Positions 48,131 to 58,659 of a stretch of DNA of 64,000 nt are shown here, one piece after another. The notes under the pieces were generated by a model. The model did no database searches. It was given only the letters and a program-made list of their open reading frames with translations, and had not been told where the DNA came from. Made by a program: the position numbers and the translations under genes. Source of the DNA: Cryptomeria japonica (Eukaryota; Streptophyta; Pinopsida; Cupressales; Cupressaceae); NCBI RefSeq assembly GCF_030272615.1, contig NC_081410.1:508237942-508301941 (forward strand). Direction: 5' to 3'. The number at the start of each line of letters is the position of its first letter. Position 1 is the first letter of the stretch.

Positions 48131-48539
48131 TGTAAGAATTTGTCAAATATAGCCAAGATCTAGAGCATAATTAATAGCACAAATAAGAGAGACAAGATAT
48201 TGACAAGAACAAATTATATTATCATCAAGATGCAAAATATGACCAGTTGAATAAACCATACAATGAAGATGAGCTTTCTTATAAAGGCAAGGCCATATGG
48301 TAATGTGAGCACACAAACATGAAATGTGACTTGATGACAAACAAGGGTAGGTAAGGGTGGGTAGGAGAAATAATAAAATATTTCACAAGAGGTGGATAAC
48401 CCATCATAGGTGGAATTTATCGTACAAGAAACTTCCATATGTGCACACTTCCCTAAGTTTCTCATAGACAAACTATGATGAGATGCATTTTCCTTAGTCA
48501 ACTCAAGTAAAGCATAATTATGAGACATAATTTACGTCA
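48131..48539 (-). repeat. Y copia 3' LTR, unit 4 block A
   Basis: About 409 bp, TG...CA, with adjoining purine tract. Confidence 0.85.
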
Positions 48540-50256
48540 ATAGCCCCCTTAAGTACAACTTAGGGGAATGTACACTCAAACTAACATAGTAATATGGGTC
48601 CTAGCTACTAGGCTATGATAGCTACCCATGTACAAATGCAAATGAAATCAAAGCAATGTAGTGCAATCTCTCACAAACGGAGAAAGGGAGAAAACCCAAT
48701 GGGAAAAAACTTCCCCCAAAAGAGAGATAAAAATATAAAAGAACTCTCGAAGAAGAAGGACAAAACCTCAAGAGAGGAAAAAGCCCCCTCGCATAAGGGA
48801 TGAAGATAAAGTTAGTTAACCCCCTTTGATGAAATATCTTACACTCCCAAGAGATCTCTCAACTGACGAAACTTATTCTCAGTGAAGGGTTTGGTGAAAA
48901 TGTCTGCAACCTTTTCTCCCATAGGACAATACTACAAATCTATTGCAAGGTGTATGCCCTTGGTCTGTTTGTGTTATGTAGTGCAATGCTGGGGTTTGTG
49001 ACATGGCCTAATCATCTCCTGTGGATTCTATAAGTCTAGTGGTTGTATCAGGCATTAACAGGTCAATATTTTGGTGCAACGACAACCACACTTGTAACAA
49101 GTGGTATTGTATCTTGGTCACAAGTTCAAATCCCTGACTTGTGCTGGGGGGATTGTTGCAAGGTGTGTGCCCTTGGTCTCCTTGTGTTATGTAGTGCAAC
49201 ACTCGGGTTTGTGACTTGAATTAACCACCTCCTAAGGCTTCAATATCTAGTGTTTGTATCAGGAATTAACAAGTCGATCTTTTTGTGCATAGGCGACCAC
49301 ACTTATAAAAAAATCAATGACCTTCTCCTGAATCAACTCCCTAGTGTAGTGCATGTAGATCTCGATATGTTTGTTCCAGTAATTTTGGAATGAGTTCTTT
49401 GAGATCTGAATGGCACTTTGATTGTCGTAATGGAGAATTGTAGGTCGTGTAGTTGTGAACCCAAACTCTGTGAGAATAAGTTGAAGCCAAATAGCATCAG
49501 TAGCTTTGTTAACAGCCCCTCGATGCTTAGCCTCAGTTGAAGAAAGTGAAATTACATGTTGCTTCTTGCTTTACCAACAAATCGGGCCTGAAACAAGATG
49601 GAAGTTGTAACCTAAAGTGGACTTACGATCTTCAAGATAACCAACCTAATCTGAGTCTATGTAACTAGCTAGGTGAAGTCATGTGCCTACTGCATAGTGA
49701 ATTTCGTAGTGATTTGTACCCTATATATAGTGCAAGATGTGTTTGGTGGCATTCGAATGAAGCTCATGTGGTTCCTACATAAAGCATGAAATCATGCCAA
49801 CCACAAAGGAAATATCAGAGCATGTTTGATTCAAGTGGATGGGACTCCCAGCAAGCCGACAATATAATGTGGCATCAAGTTGAGTAGAACACTTAGCCTC
49901 AACCTTGACTCCTAAAAGAAAGGGAGTTGGCACAAGCTTATAATCAACCACTTGGAACCGTCCAAGAATAACAAGAGCATACTTAGGCTACAAAAGTGTA
50001 ATCCCAGAAGGTAATTGTGAAATCTCCATCTCAAGGAACTAGTGCAAAAGTCCTAAGTCAACCATGGAAAACGTGATCATGCAAAATAGATTTGACACTA
50101 CTAATGATGGATGAGGTTCTCCCTATAATGATCATCATCAACATAGAGAACAATAATCAAGTGAAAGTCATCCTATTGCAAAATGTAGACATTCAGATCA
50201 AAATGACTCCTGGTGAATCCCACAGAGAAGTAAGGAATCCATCTTGGCATACCAAG
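48540..50256 (-). pseudogene. Y copia pol 3' part, unit 4 block A
   Basis: As in units 1-3: RT YVDD region, RNase H and tail with stops. TRIM insertion at 48941-49310. Fused to an X LTR fragment at 50257. Confidence 0.87.
48941..49310 (+). mobile_element. TRIM inside Y pol, unit 4
   Basis: Same site as the others. The terminal ACA of its right LTR is mutated to AAA here, and the AAATC duplication is still visible. Confidence 0.9.
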
Positions 50257-50676
50257 CCCTAAATGATGTATGCACAAAAAGAATAATAGACTAATTAATG
50301 CATGAAACCTGTTGAAAATCTAAACATAGTTTGCTTTTCCTAGTTTGCATTATGCATGGAGATAAATATTAATTAATTATTTGTAATTAATTAATTAACT
50401 AACTAATAAATGTTGATAATTAATTACTAACTAAGGCATCGATTATTTAGTGACTTAATATAATTAAGTAAATAATTAATATATAAATTATTTACTCCGA
50501 CAACAACTTGGAAAATTAATAAATTTATCCAAGTAATTAGGAAGGAATTGGAATTATTTGATTCCTTTAAAATCTCTCATGTATTGAGAGAAGGCAATTA
50601 TGTGGTTGATGTACTTTCTAAAATGGACACATCATTGCACAAAGTGGGAGGGGATGTAGTGTGGGAGGACTTCTGA
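50257..50676. repeat. X LTR fragment (50257-50502) and RNase H tail (50503-50676), unit 4 block B
   Basis: Right half of the X LTR, then the RNase H tail (reads NYVVDVLSKM here, one Ala changed to Val) ending TGA 50674-50676. Confidence 0.8.
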
Positions 50677-50787
50677 GATGTCAATTTGCTCGAAGGGTAA
50701 TTAGTGTATCGTGAAATGTGCGAGATTCAATGCCCATTAAGGATGATTGTGATAGGTTGATGCTCGAGAGATCTACAACTAAGTGAG

Positions 50788-51423
50788 ATGGAAGAAAATT
50801 TCCCGCTTCACTCTATCAAGCAACAACTTTCCTTTTTCGACAAGATCTGAGAGAAATGGCTTGGGGGGATTTTCAAGTTCAACGACCCCTATTTCGTACA
50901 AATTATTGAGCTATTTCTTGGCAAGGACTATCTGCACTCTAAATTTCACTACAAAATAAATACCAACATCATCTCAATGATGGTGGCTTGGGGGTTGGTT
51001 TTTGTGTCTATGGAGGAGGTGTTGTGGGTGGCGAATGCATGTCTTTCAAATCATTCCTTATGCAGGCTAACATATATCATGGCACACATGATGGTGGGGA
51101 AGGGTATACGTTGCTCTTTTGGTGAAGGAATAATGTCAAACAGTGGGGAAGCCGAAGTTTGCCACTTCATCCTTTGGAATGATGGTTCCGAAAGAGAGGC
51201 ACTGACGAAGGAGGAAAGCCTGGTGTGGGAAACTCTCAAGGACTTTATTCAGGAGAGAGAAGTCAAGCTGCAACTAGCGAGGGAAGCCAAGAAGAAGAGT
51301 GCAGAACAAAAACCTATTTTTGGCCATGAAGATTATTGGGTTAACAACCCAAGCAAGAAGAAAAAAAATAAAATTTTGCTCTTCTGTAATTGTAAGAATT
51401 TTTCAAATATAGCCAAGATCTAG
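50788..51423 (+). pseudogene. MEEN-B ORF, unit 4 (early TGA)
   Basis: ATG 50788. TGA at 50848-50850 (codon 21) breaks it. The remainder, including 50977-51423, is open and aligns with unit 1 B. Confidence 0.6.
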
Positions 51424-51746
51424 AGCATAAATAAGAGAGACAAGATATTGACAAGAACAAATTATATTATCATCAAGAAGCGAAATATGATCAGTTGAAT
51501 AAACCATACAATGAAGATGAGCTTTCTTATAAAGGCAAGGCCTTATGGAAATGTGAGCACACAAACGTGAAATGTGACCCAATGACAAACAAGGGTAGGT
51601 AAGGGTGGGTATGAGAAATAATAAAATATTTCACAAGAGGTGGATAACCCATCAAAGGTGGAATTTCTCCTACAAGCAACTTCCATATGTGCACACTTCC
51701 CTAACTTTCTCATATCCAAACTATGATGAGATGCATTTTCCTATAA
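51391..51746 (-). repeat. Y LTR fragment, unit 4 block B
   Basis: Truncated Y LTR joined to Y reverse transcriptase at the same junction as units 1 and 2. Confidence 0.84.
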
Positions 51747-53158
51747 TGATCATCATTAACATAGAGCACAAGTATCAAGTGAGAGTCATCCTATTACAAA
51801 ATATAGACATTCAAATCGAAATGACTCTTGGTGAATCCCGTAGAGAAATAAGGAATCCATCTTGGCATACCAAGCCCTAAAGTCCTGCTCGAGGCCATAG
51901 ATATATTTCCCCAGTTTGAAAACAAATGAAGGATCTTGGACGAATCCTTATGGTTGCTTCATGTAAATATCATCTTTGATATCCAAATGAAGAAAGGATC
52001 TCTTCATAGCTATCTGATGTACAACCCAACCATGAACTGCAACAATAGCAAGTGTCAAGCTTTCGGGATTACACTTTCACAACAAGTTGAGCCTTGTACT
52101 TATCCACAATACCATCCGCTGCAAAATTGGTTTGATAGATCCTCCTATGTCGAACTATCTTTCTCCCCTTAGGGAGAGGGATTAACTCCCAAATGTTATT
52201 CCTCATCAAGGAACTATAGTCATCCTCCATAGCTAGGTCCCACTCGGGAACTCCTAATGCTTCTTGAAATGTCAATTGATTGGAAGAGATAGCAATATAA
52301 GCATGTGGAAGCTCCTGATGCTATAAATAACTCCACTGTGTGTCTGAATGATCCCCAACAAGAGAACCCACTGACTAAAGTGTTTGTCGAGCCCAATGTA
52401 TTCTAGGTGGAATTGGAGGACGAGGCTCCTCAACTCCAGGTGGGGGTTGCAAAGGTGTAACCTTGCGAGTTAGAGTTGAAGGAGTCTCATCATCCGAGTC
52501 ACAATCATTTCCATCTATAATGGAGGAATGAGGCTAAGGAAGTGAGGCCAAGCTAGGAGAGCTTTCCTCAAAGTGAACACTCTTCTCAATGAACACCTCA
52601 TGTGTCTTAGGATCCATAAGTCGATATGCCTTAACACCCTCAAGATATCCAAGAAATATGCAAGGCCTACTCTAAGGTTCCAATGCCTTGCATTTTTGCA
52701 AAGGAATGTGAGCTCATGTTGGACACCCAAAGACTCTCAAATGTCTCACAATGGGCTTTCTATTATACCAAGCCTTAAAAGGAGTGGTGCCCTTCAAAGA
52801 TTTGTGGGGAACCCAGTTTTGGATGTCTTTGGCACAACTAATAGCCTCTGCCGAAAATGATGGTCAAAGAGAATTAGCACGAATCATGCAACTAGCCATC
52901 TCCTTGAAGATTCTATTCTTCCTTTCTGCAACAACATTTTGTTGTGGAGTGTAGGCAATTGAATGCTAAAGATCAATCCCCTGAAGAGTATAATATTCGT
53001 CAAGTTTATTATTCACATATTCCCTTCCATTTTCTGTGCGAAGGATCTTAACTAGCTTCCCTGATTGCTTCTCCACATGAGCCTTGAAGACTAGAAATCT
53101 GTTAAACACTTCACTCTTGTGAACAAGATAGTAGACCCAAGTCACCAAGTATGTCATC
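51747..53158 (-). pseudogene. Y copia pol middle part, unit 4 block B
   Basis: Integrase core end (53157-52966), integrase tail and RT start (52275-52069), truncated at 53158 as in the other units. Stops and frameshifts lie between the pieces. Confidence 0.87.
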
Positions 53159-53958
53159 TTATTATCTTGAATAATTTACTCTCAAATGTTAACTTTAAGA
53201 GACCATTTCAAGAGTTTTACAATGAATAAAATGTAGTGCATGATTTTTTTTATATTTTAAATGGTGAATAAAAATAATAATTAGTGTGTCATTTGAAAGA
53301 TTTGAAAAATGTAAATAATATCCTATTTTAATTCTCATACACAATTTTTCTAAAATAAGAGATCACAAACCCACTTTGTATCCCTTTTTCCTAAAGTATA
53401 TATTATCTCTCTATCAAACCTTGACCTTGAATTTAAAAATTATTTTGTTAAATATTAACAAAATATGTCTAAATCTCTTTCTCACCAATTTCTTTTTTTT
53501 TCTTTAAAAATAATTTCATTAATTTTTAAAATTAAAATTCCCTCTTTCAAATAAGTATTGTTCACTACAAAATTTAAGTTCAGCCAAGAATTAATTTCCT
53601 CTATTATTTCATTTATAATATCCAAAAATATTTAATTTTACATTTTAATTTGATATACCTTTCACACTTTATTCATAGTTAAAAAAAATCATTCAAAGTT
53701 ATTTACTTTTTCACCTTCTTTCAAATAAGTATTGTTCACTACAAAATTTAAATTCAGCCAAGAATTAATTTCCTCAATTATTTCATTTATAAGATCCAAA
53801 AATATTTAATTTTACATTTTAATTTGATCTACCTTCCACACTTTATTCATAGTGAAAAAAAATCATTCAAAATCATTTACTTTTTCAGTTTCAAATTGTT
53901 CACCTTATCATTTTTACATGCTAAAGTATCTACAAGAACACTACCATTTATCTCATAT
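53159..53958. other. AT-rich flank of unit 4
   Basis: Same flank with the 174-bp duplication (about 53546 and 53719). Some 40 bp are deleted around 53300 relative to units 1-3, covering the position where unit 3 received its solo LTR. Confidence 0.8.
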
Positions 53959-55481
53959 TGTTAATCTTAGAGGATCCGGTTTATACTGAGGTGGGGGGGG
54001 GTGGTGGTGAATCAATATTAACAAAAATTTGAAATTAGAAACTAAGACTCATAAAAATTTCACCAAATCAAATATAGATCAAAACTAGAGTCATTTACCA
54101 GTACTGGTATCTACTGATAAACATCTTCTAAACATATATATTAATACTACACATTAAGTGCTTGTTAACCATGCATAAACTGAAAGTAAAGCAAACCATC
54201 ACATCAAAAACATTCACCATATGAACACCATGATTTTTACGTGGAAACCCAAATAGGGAAAAAACCACGGAGGGAATTGGTACCCACAAATATTTTGCAC
54301 TCTTTCGGAATGCACCCTATTAGGAGCCAAGCCCGGTTAGAAGATTATAACGATGCCTTGTTAGGAAAAGATTCTATTATGAGTCACCCAGTTAAGGGAA
54401 TTACCTCAGCCCTGCTAGGAGCTTTAATCTGTTAAGATAAACCCCGCAAGAGGATTTAGAACTCAGATATTGAGTCACCCTGTTAAGGGATTTTACAATG
54501 TGAGGCTTGGTAGGACCTACCCTATTAAGGGAATTTATCTGCTGTAATTGTTAGAGAACAACAGTGAATGATCTGTGTATAGCACTCAATTTCTTGCTTG
54601 ATCAGATCCAATCAAGTTCTAAGTTTGTATCACTCTGGTAGATCTTCTCACACACCCTAGTTCGGCTTCACACACTTCTCAAAATCACCAACACTTGAAA
54701 ACATCAACCTTACTGACATAGATAACCTTTACAACTAGGTCAGAATCAAAACCCTAAGAGTTACTACATAGATCATCACAAAATTTTACAACTCATTACA
54801 GACATCAATACAACCAATTACATATCAATATCAGCCTTTGAATGATTATAAATATTCATAGAAAGTTGATCTAGTACAAAGTCAAACCCTTAGCTCATTC
54901 CGCTAAGCACTTTGCACAGTCCCCCAAAATTCACTCTCCAAATGTGCCAAAACATATTTCAAACACATCAAGTAGTTTATGTTGTGTTATCATCAACATG
55001 TGAACTTGATGTAGATCACTACCAAACCAAAAATCATTACCGGTCAAGATAATTCTTTATTGGTCCTTAAACCCTAGCAAAAACTCAACAAAAATTATAA
55101 ACATAACTTCTGGTTTTCACAACATGATGTGGTTCTGGTCAGATACATGTTACAATGATAGAAACTTATATTCAAAACAACAAAGCCTCAATCATCACCA
55201 ATTGCCAGATACAATCAAAATATTTCCTCGCTTACCGGTTAATGTCCTAATTCTTAGTTTCTTGATTCTTTACTAGTAAGCCCTTTGTAGTACACCAAAA
55301 GATTTAGAAGACACAATACAACATATGTAAACATTAGTTGCTATCAATGACAAAATAAATAACTAATCAATGTCATCCATCATGCAATCTCAATCTCTTC
55401 ATCACAATGTCACCTCAAACAGTCTTGTACCGATTCAATCGTCATTCTCCATCTGTATCAATTATGCCAAACATGCCAACA
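53959..55481 (-). repeat. Z copia 3' LTR, unit 4, attached to surviving Z internal sequence
   Basis: About 1,523 bp. This is the only Z LTR still joined to Z coding sequence. The purine tract (AAAGGGGGATAT on the minus strand) lies at 55482-55494. Confidence 0.88.
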
Positions 55482-56183
55482 ATATCCCCCTTTGGCATTA
55501 ATGGCAACACTAAACATCAACATACTCAACTCATACTGTTCCACTCTATTCTGGACCTTCTCTACAACTTTTCTCTTCTCTGCTGCACCTCATCTGCTAC
55601 TTACGCTTTATCTTCAATTACACATCTTCTCCTCCTGATCATATGTCTTCTCTTATGACTAATCATATTTATTTCCCCACTTTGAAAACAATGCCAAACG
55701 CACATAAGCATCACAAATCATCAAATCCGTTGCTATTGTCTTCAACATGTCTAGAAACTCATCTAAGATGCTCCCCTGTGGAGTAGCCTGCATCTCATCA
55801 ATCCAAAGTGCAAAACAGTCATGAAGCCCAATAGATTGATGCATCCTTCATTCTAGTTCTTTTTTAGTAGGGGTCTGACCCCTAATTTATGTCTGAGATA
55901 CTCAAAGGTTATCTTTAGCAATGGATTTGTGAGAATGTCTACTAGCTGCTCTTTGCTTGTCACATACTCCATTTTGACTTGTTTTTCTTGTAGGCTTTCC
56001 CTTAGAAAATGATATTTCAATTCTATGTTCTTTGTTCTTGCATGTAACACAGGAGTATTTGAAATATTAATTGCACTTGTATTATCACAATAAATAGTTA
56101 CCGGTTCAGACATATCAAATTTGAATCCTTCAAGAACATGTCTCATCTAGATTGCCTGCATGCAATTCATTGATGCTGCAACA
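55482..56183 (-). pseudogene. Z copia pol 3' end (RNase H C-terminus), left of the W insertion
   Basis: The frame 56146-55853 is open for 97 residues and shows the end of copia RNase H: FDMSEPVTIYCDNTSAINIS, ARTKNIELKYHFLRE, EQLVDILTNPL and YLRHKLGV. The domain continues across W at 63012-63357. Between its stop and the LTR is a noncoding stretch, as is usual. W split it at CAACA. Confidence 0.9.
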
Positions 56184-56244
56184 TGTTGGCATATGGACAC
56201 TCCTATGAGACATTGTGTGTAATTGAAGGTTTTGTCATTGATGG

Positions 56245-56415
56245 CAACTTTGCAATCCTATGGCACCGACAAGAAATTATACTGGCAAAGCATTACACAG
56301 GCAACCTTGCAATCCTATGGCACCGGCAAGACATTATACCGGCAAAGCATTACACAAGCAACCTTGCAATCCTATGGCACCGGCAAGACATTATATCGAC
56401 AAAGCATTACTCAAA
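56245..56415 (+). repeat. 57-bp minisatellite, three copies, in W 5' LTR
   Basis: Units at 56245-56301, 56302-56358 and 56359-56415, each with 'ccttgcaatcctatggcacc' and two CCGG-type sites. Because 57 is a multiple of three, the repeat stays open in several frames and makes the chance ORFs at 56183-56556, which I do not call as genes. Confidence 0.93.
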
Positions 56416-56587
56416 CAAAACAGTGCTCCAGCATCAACAAAATCAATCTACACCGGCACCGGCACAGAAGATGTACACCGGCATAGAAGGAAATATGTAT
56501 ACTGGCACAAAGGCCGACAGGATTTTTCATATGTAATATTTTGTTTATCATTGTAAGCCGACTTGGTAAATTGTAAAATGACTCTTG

Positions 56588-56597
56588 TATATAAAAG
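56588..56597 (+). promoter_or_regulatory. TATA box of W 5' LTR
   Basis: TATATAAAAG, a near-perfect TATA box in the middle of the LTR, followed by the presumed R region. The same motif is at 62476-62485 in the 3' LTR. Confidence 0.75.
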
Positions 56598-57126
56598 AGA
56601 TCATTGTAGGCATTTGTAGTATATGGATAAAAAGCAAAAAAAATAAAATTATAAGGCAGACCTAATGTGCGAATTGTAGGTCAAGGGTATATGTAAAGAA
56701 CAGAGCAAGAACCGGTACTGAATCTGGCATTGAAGATGCTATTGTAAAGTAGTACAAAATATTGGATTTGTGTAAATCCTCATTGTAAATCAGTGTGACT
56801 TCTTATTGAGTAGTGAGCTCTAGGTAGTTGGCCTTCCTGCATGTGCAGGCCCCTATTGTAAGTAATATTCTCTTATTGGCCAGTAAGTGAATATTGTGGG
56901 TTACAAATCCCACCGAGGTTTTTCCCACACCGGGTTTCCTCGTTAAACATCTTGTGTTATGGTGTTCTTTTCATGTGGATGCTTTTGATTCTGTTATTTG
57001 CATTAATTCTTGCATACCAGTATACTGTTACTTTATATTTTGCATATTCAGTTTTAAGAAAATTTCATAACTGGTCAGATACTGATTCAGCCCCCCCCTC
57101 TCAGTATCTATGGGAACCCTAACAAT

Positions 57127-57138
57127 TGGTATCAGAGC
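57127..57138 (+). other. primer binding site of element W
   Basis: TGGTATCAGAGC, exact complement of the initiator-methionine tRNA 3' end, two bases after the 5' LTR. Confidence 0.95.
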
Positions 57139-57195
57139 CTGGTCGTCTATTTTCAAAAGCCTAACAGCTTGAGGAAGATCTTGACACCAGTAAAG

Positions 57196-58353
57196 ATGGA
57201 AAATCTGATGAAGCAACTTGAAGGAGCTCTTACTGACTATGATGCAGAGAAGTTGAAAAATATCAAATTAGAAGATGATTTAAAAGCAGCTCAGGACATT
57301 ATTTAGGCACTTCAAGAAAATCTTACTGTTACAAGAAACAAGAGAAGAGAACTTTGTGAAAAATTGCAAAATGAAAATGATGAAAAGGAATCACTAAATG
57401 GTATGATAAACAAATTGAAACAAGAGATCATGACAACAAAAAATGAAATGCAGGATATGACTATGAGATTCTACAAAGAGATTGAGGATAGAGAGAAGAA
57501 TGAAGAAGAATTGACCAGAAGACTAAGTGATGCAGCAAATGAGAATAGAAGACTTAGCTATGAAAATGATATGTTGAAGACAGATCTGATGCATACTCAA
57601 AATGACTCGAATGAACTAATGAGACAAAAAGAGATCTTGGAAAGGGAATTGGAAACTGCAAATCAACACAAAGAAAAATTCAAGAAAAGCTCAGAAGAAC
57701 TTGGTACCTTATTGAAGAATCAAAAACCCAAAGGTGACACTTCTGGAGTTGGATTTGAAGTTGGAGAAAGCTCCGGTACTGCAAATACCCAGGATCAAAG
57801 CAAACCGGTAAGACCCTCTAATACTTACAAATTCAATGGAAAATACTTTAACTGTAATAAATATGGTCATAGGGCAAATGAATGTAGATCTAGGAATTAT
57901 CAGAACATCAATCCTCCCACCGGTCAATGCACGAAATGCAACAAAATTGGTCATAACTCTGAAAATTGCAGAATGAATGTAAGATGTTATGTTTGTGGAA
58001 GATTTGGTCATTTATCAAATAAATGCAGAACACAAACTGGCATAGGTTATGGGAAAGCTATTCAGAAAAATAATGTAACTTGTTATGCATGTAACAAGAT
58101 TGGTCATATTGCTAAATTCTGTAGAAGTAAAGGTACACCGATAGATAACAAAAGTACTAGCTTGAAAGATAAAGAAAAGGTTGAAGAGGTTAAGCAAGAA
58201 TTTTCAAAGCAATGGATTAGAAAAGGTGATCTAAATATTGGGGTTACTCCTCCACCGGTAGAACCAACAAATGCTTCACCGACAGGACAATATGATGCTC
58301 CACCGGCAAGACAGAGCAATGCTCCACCGGCAGGATGTTCTTCATCAAATTGA
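57196..58353 (+). pseudogene. W Gag: coiled coil plus zinc knuckles, one in-frame stop
   Basis: From ATG 57196 the frame runs 385 codons with one TAG at 57304-57306 (codon 37, probably a Gln codon originally). A long charged coiled coil is followed by the Gag signature LGTLLKNQK...GVGFEVGESSG. Then come four CCHC-type knuckles. Three are complete (CTKCNKIGHNSENC, CYVCGRFGHLSNKC, CYACNKIGHIAKFC). The first has Tyr (57844-57846) in place of its first Cys. A Pro-rich tail (PPPVEP, SPTGQ, PPAR) ends it. The N-terminal Gag domain usual in plant copia is absent. The knuckles would bind element RNA for packaging. It stops before any protease. Confidence 0.85.
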
Positions 58354-58509
58354 AGAAAATTATCTTGAGGGTTTGGCAATTTAATGACACATGTGCTATT
58401 ATTCCCTTGGTTAGAGAAAAGAAGTTGAAAATCCTTCATTACTGGTAAATAAAGTTGAGTTAATACATTGCCAGCAAACAATTAATGTGGTAGGTGGCAG
58501 AAAAGACTT

Positions 58510-58518
58510 TATAAAATA
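58510..58518 (+). promoter_or_regulatory. TATA-like box upstream of the large W ORF
   Basis: TATAAAATA lies 150 bp before ATG 58660. The intervening stretch has no ATG before the start codon except the start itself, and looks like a 5' leader. It could be an internal promoter that came with a captured gene. Function is inferred only from sequence and spacing. Confidence 0.4.
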
Positions 58519-58659
58519 AGGTTTTTGGCTCCATTTTATTTCACCGTGAATTCAAACTTTCAGAGAGCGCAAAGATTTCCGAGCTAAGGTATTCCGAGCA
58601 AAGAGGCAAAGCACTTCAGCAATCAATCCATCCAAAGGCAGAAAAAGGTATTTATCATC

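Larger units (their letters stand above)
19082..55734. repeat. tandem array of four units of about 9 kb
   Basis: The start motif 'tgactttctcgagccttttg' recurs at 19082, 27889, 36961 and 46670. The end motif 'catcaaatcc(a/g)ttgct' occurs at about 27882, 36954, 46662 and 55734. Units are therefore 8,807, 9,072, 9,709 and about 9,065 bp, head to tail. Each holds, in order: X LTR, RNase H tail, MEEN-A ORF, Y LTR, Y pol with TRIM, X LTR fragment, RNase H tail, MEEN-B ORF, Y LTR fragment, Y pol, AT-rich flank, Z LTR and a Z tail. Length differences come from unit-specific indels, the largest being a 1.28-kb solo LTR in unit 3. Sequence left of unit 1 continues into X. Sequence right of unit 4 continues into the Z pol region. 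Confidence 0.95.
56184..57124 (+). repeat. 5' LTR of element W
   Basis: TGTTGGCATATGG to GGGAACCCTAACA. It contains the 57-bp minisatellite, a TATA box, the plant copia core 'ccaccgaggtttttccca', and a C run followed by CTCAGTATC near its end. Confidence 0.95.

Noticed and set aside
56245-56415. Possible CRISPR-like array
   Set aside because: The repeats are contiguous with no spacers, lie in an LTR, and the DNA is eukaryotic.
56183-56556. Overlapping repeat-protein ORFs with HYTGKALH-type repeats (also 61960-62444)
   Set aside because: They are the 57-bp LTR minisatellite translated in several frames. The repeat length is a multiple of three, which keeps frames open by chance.
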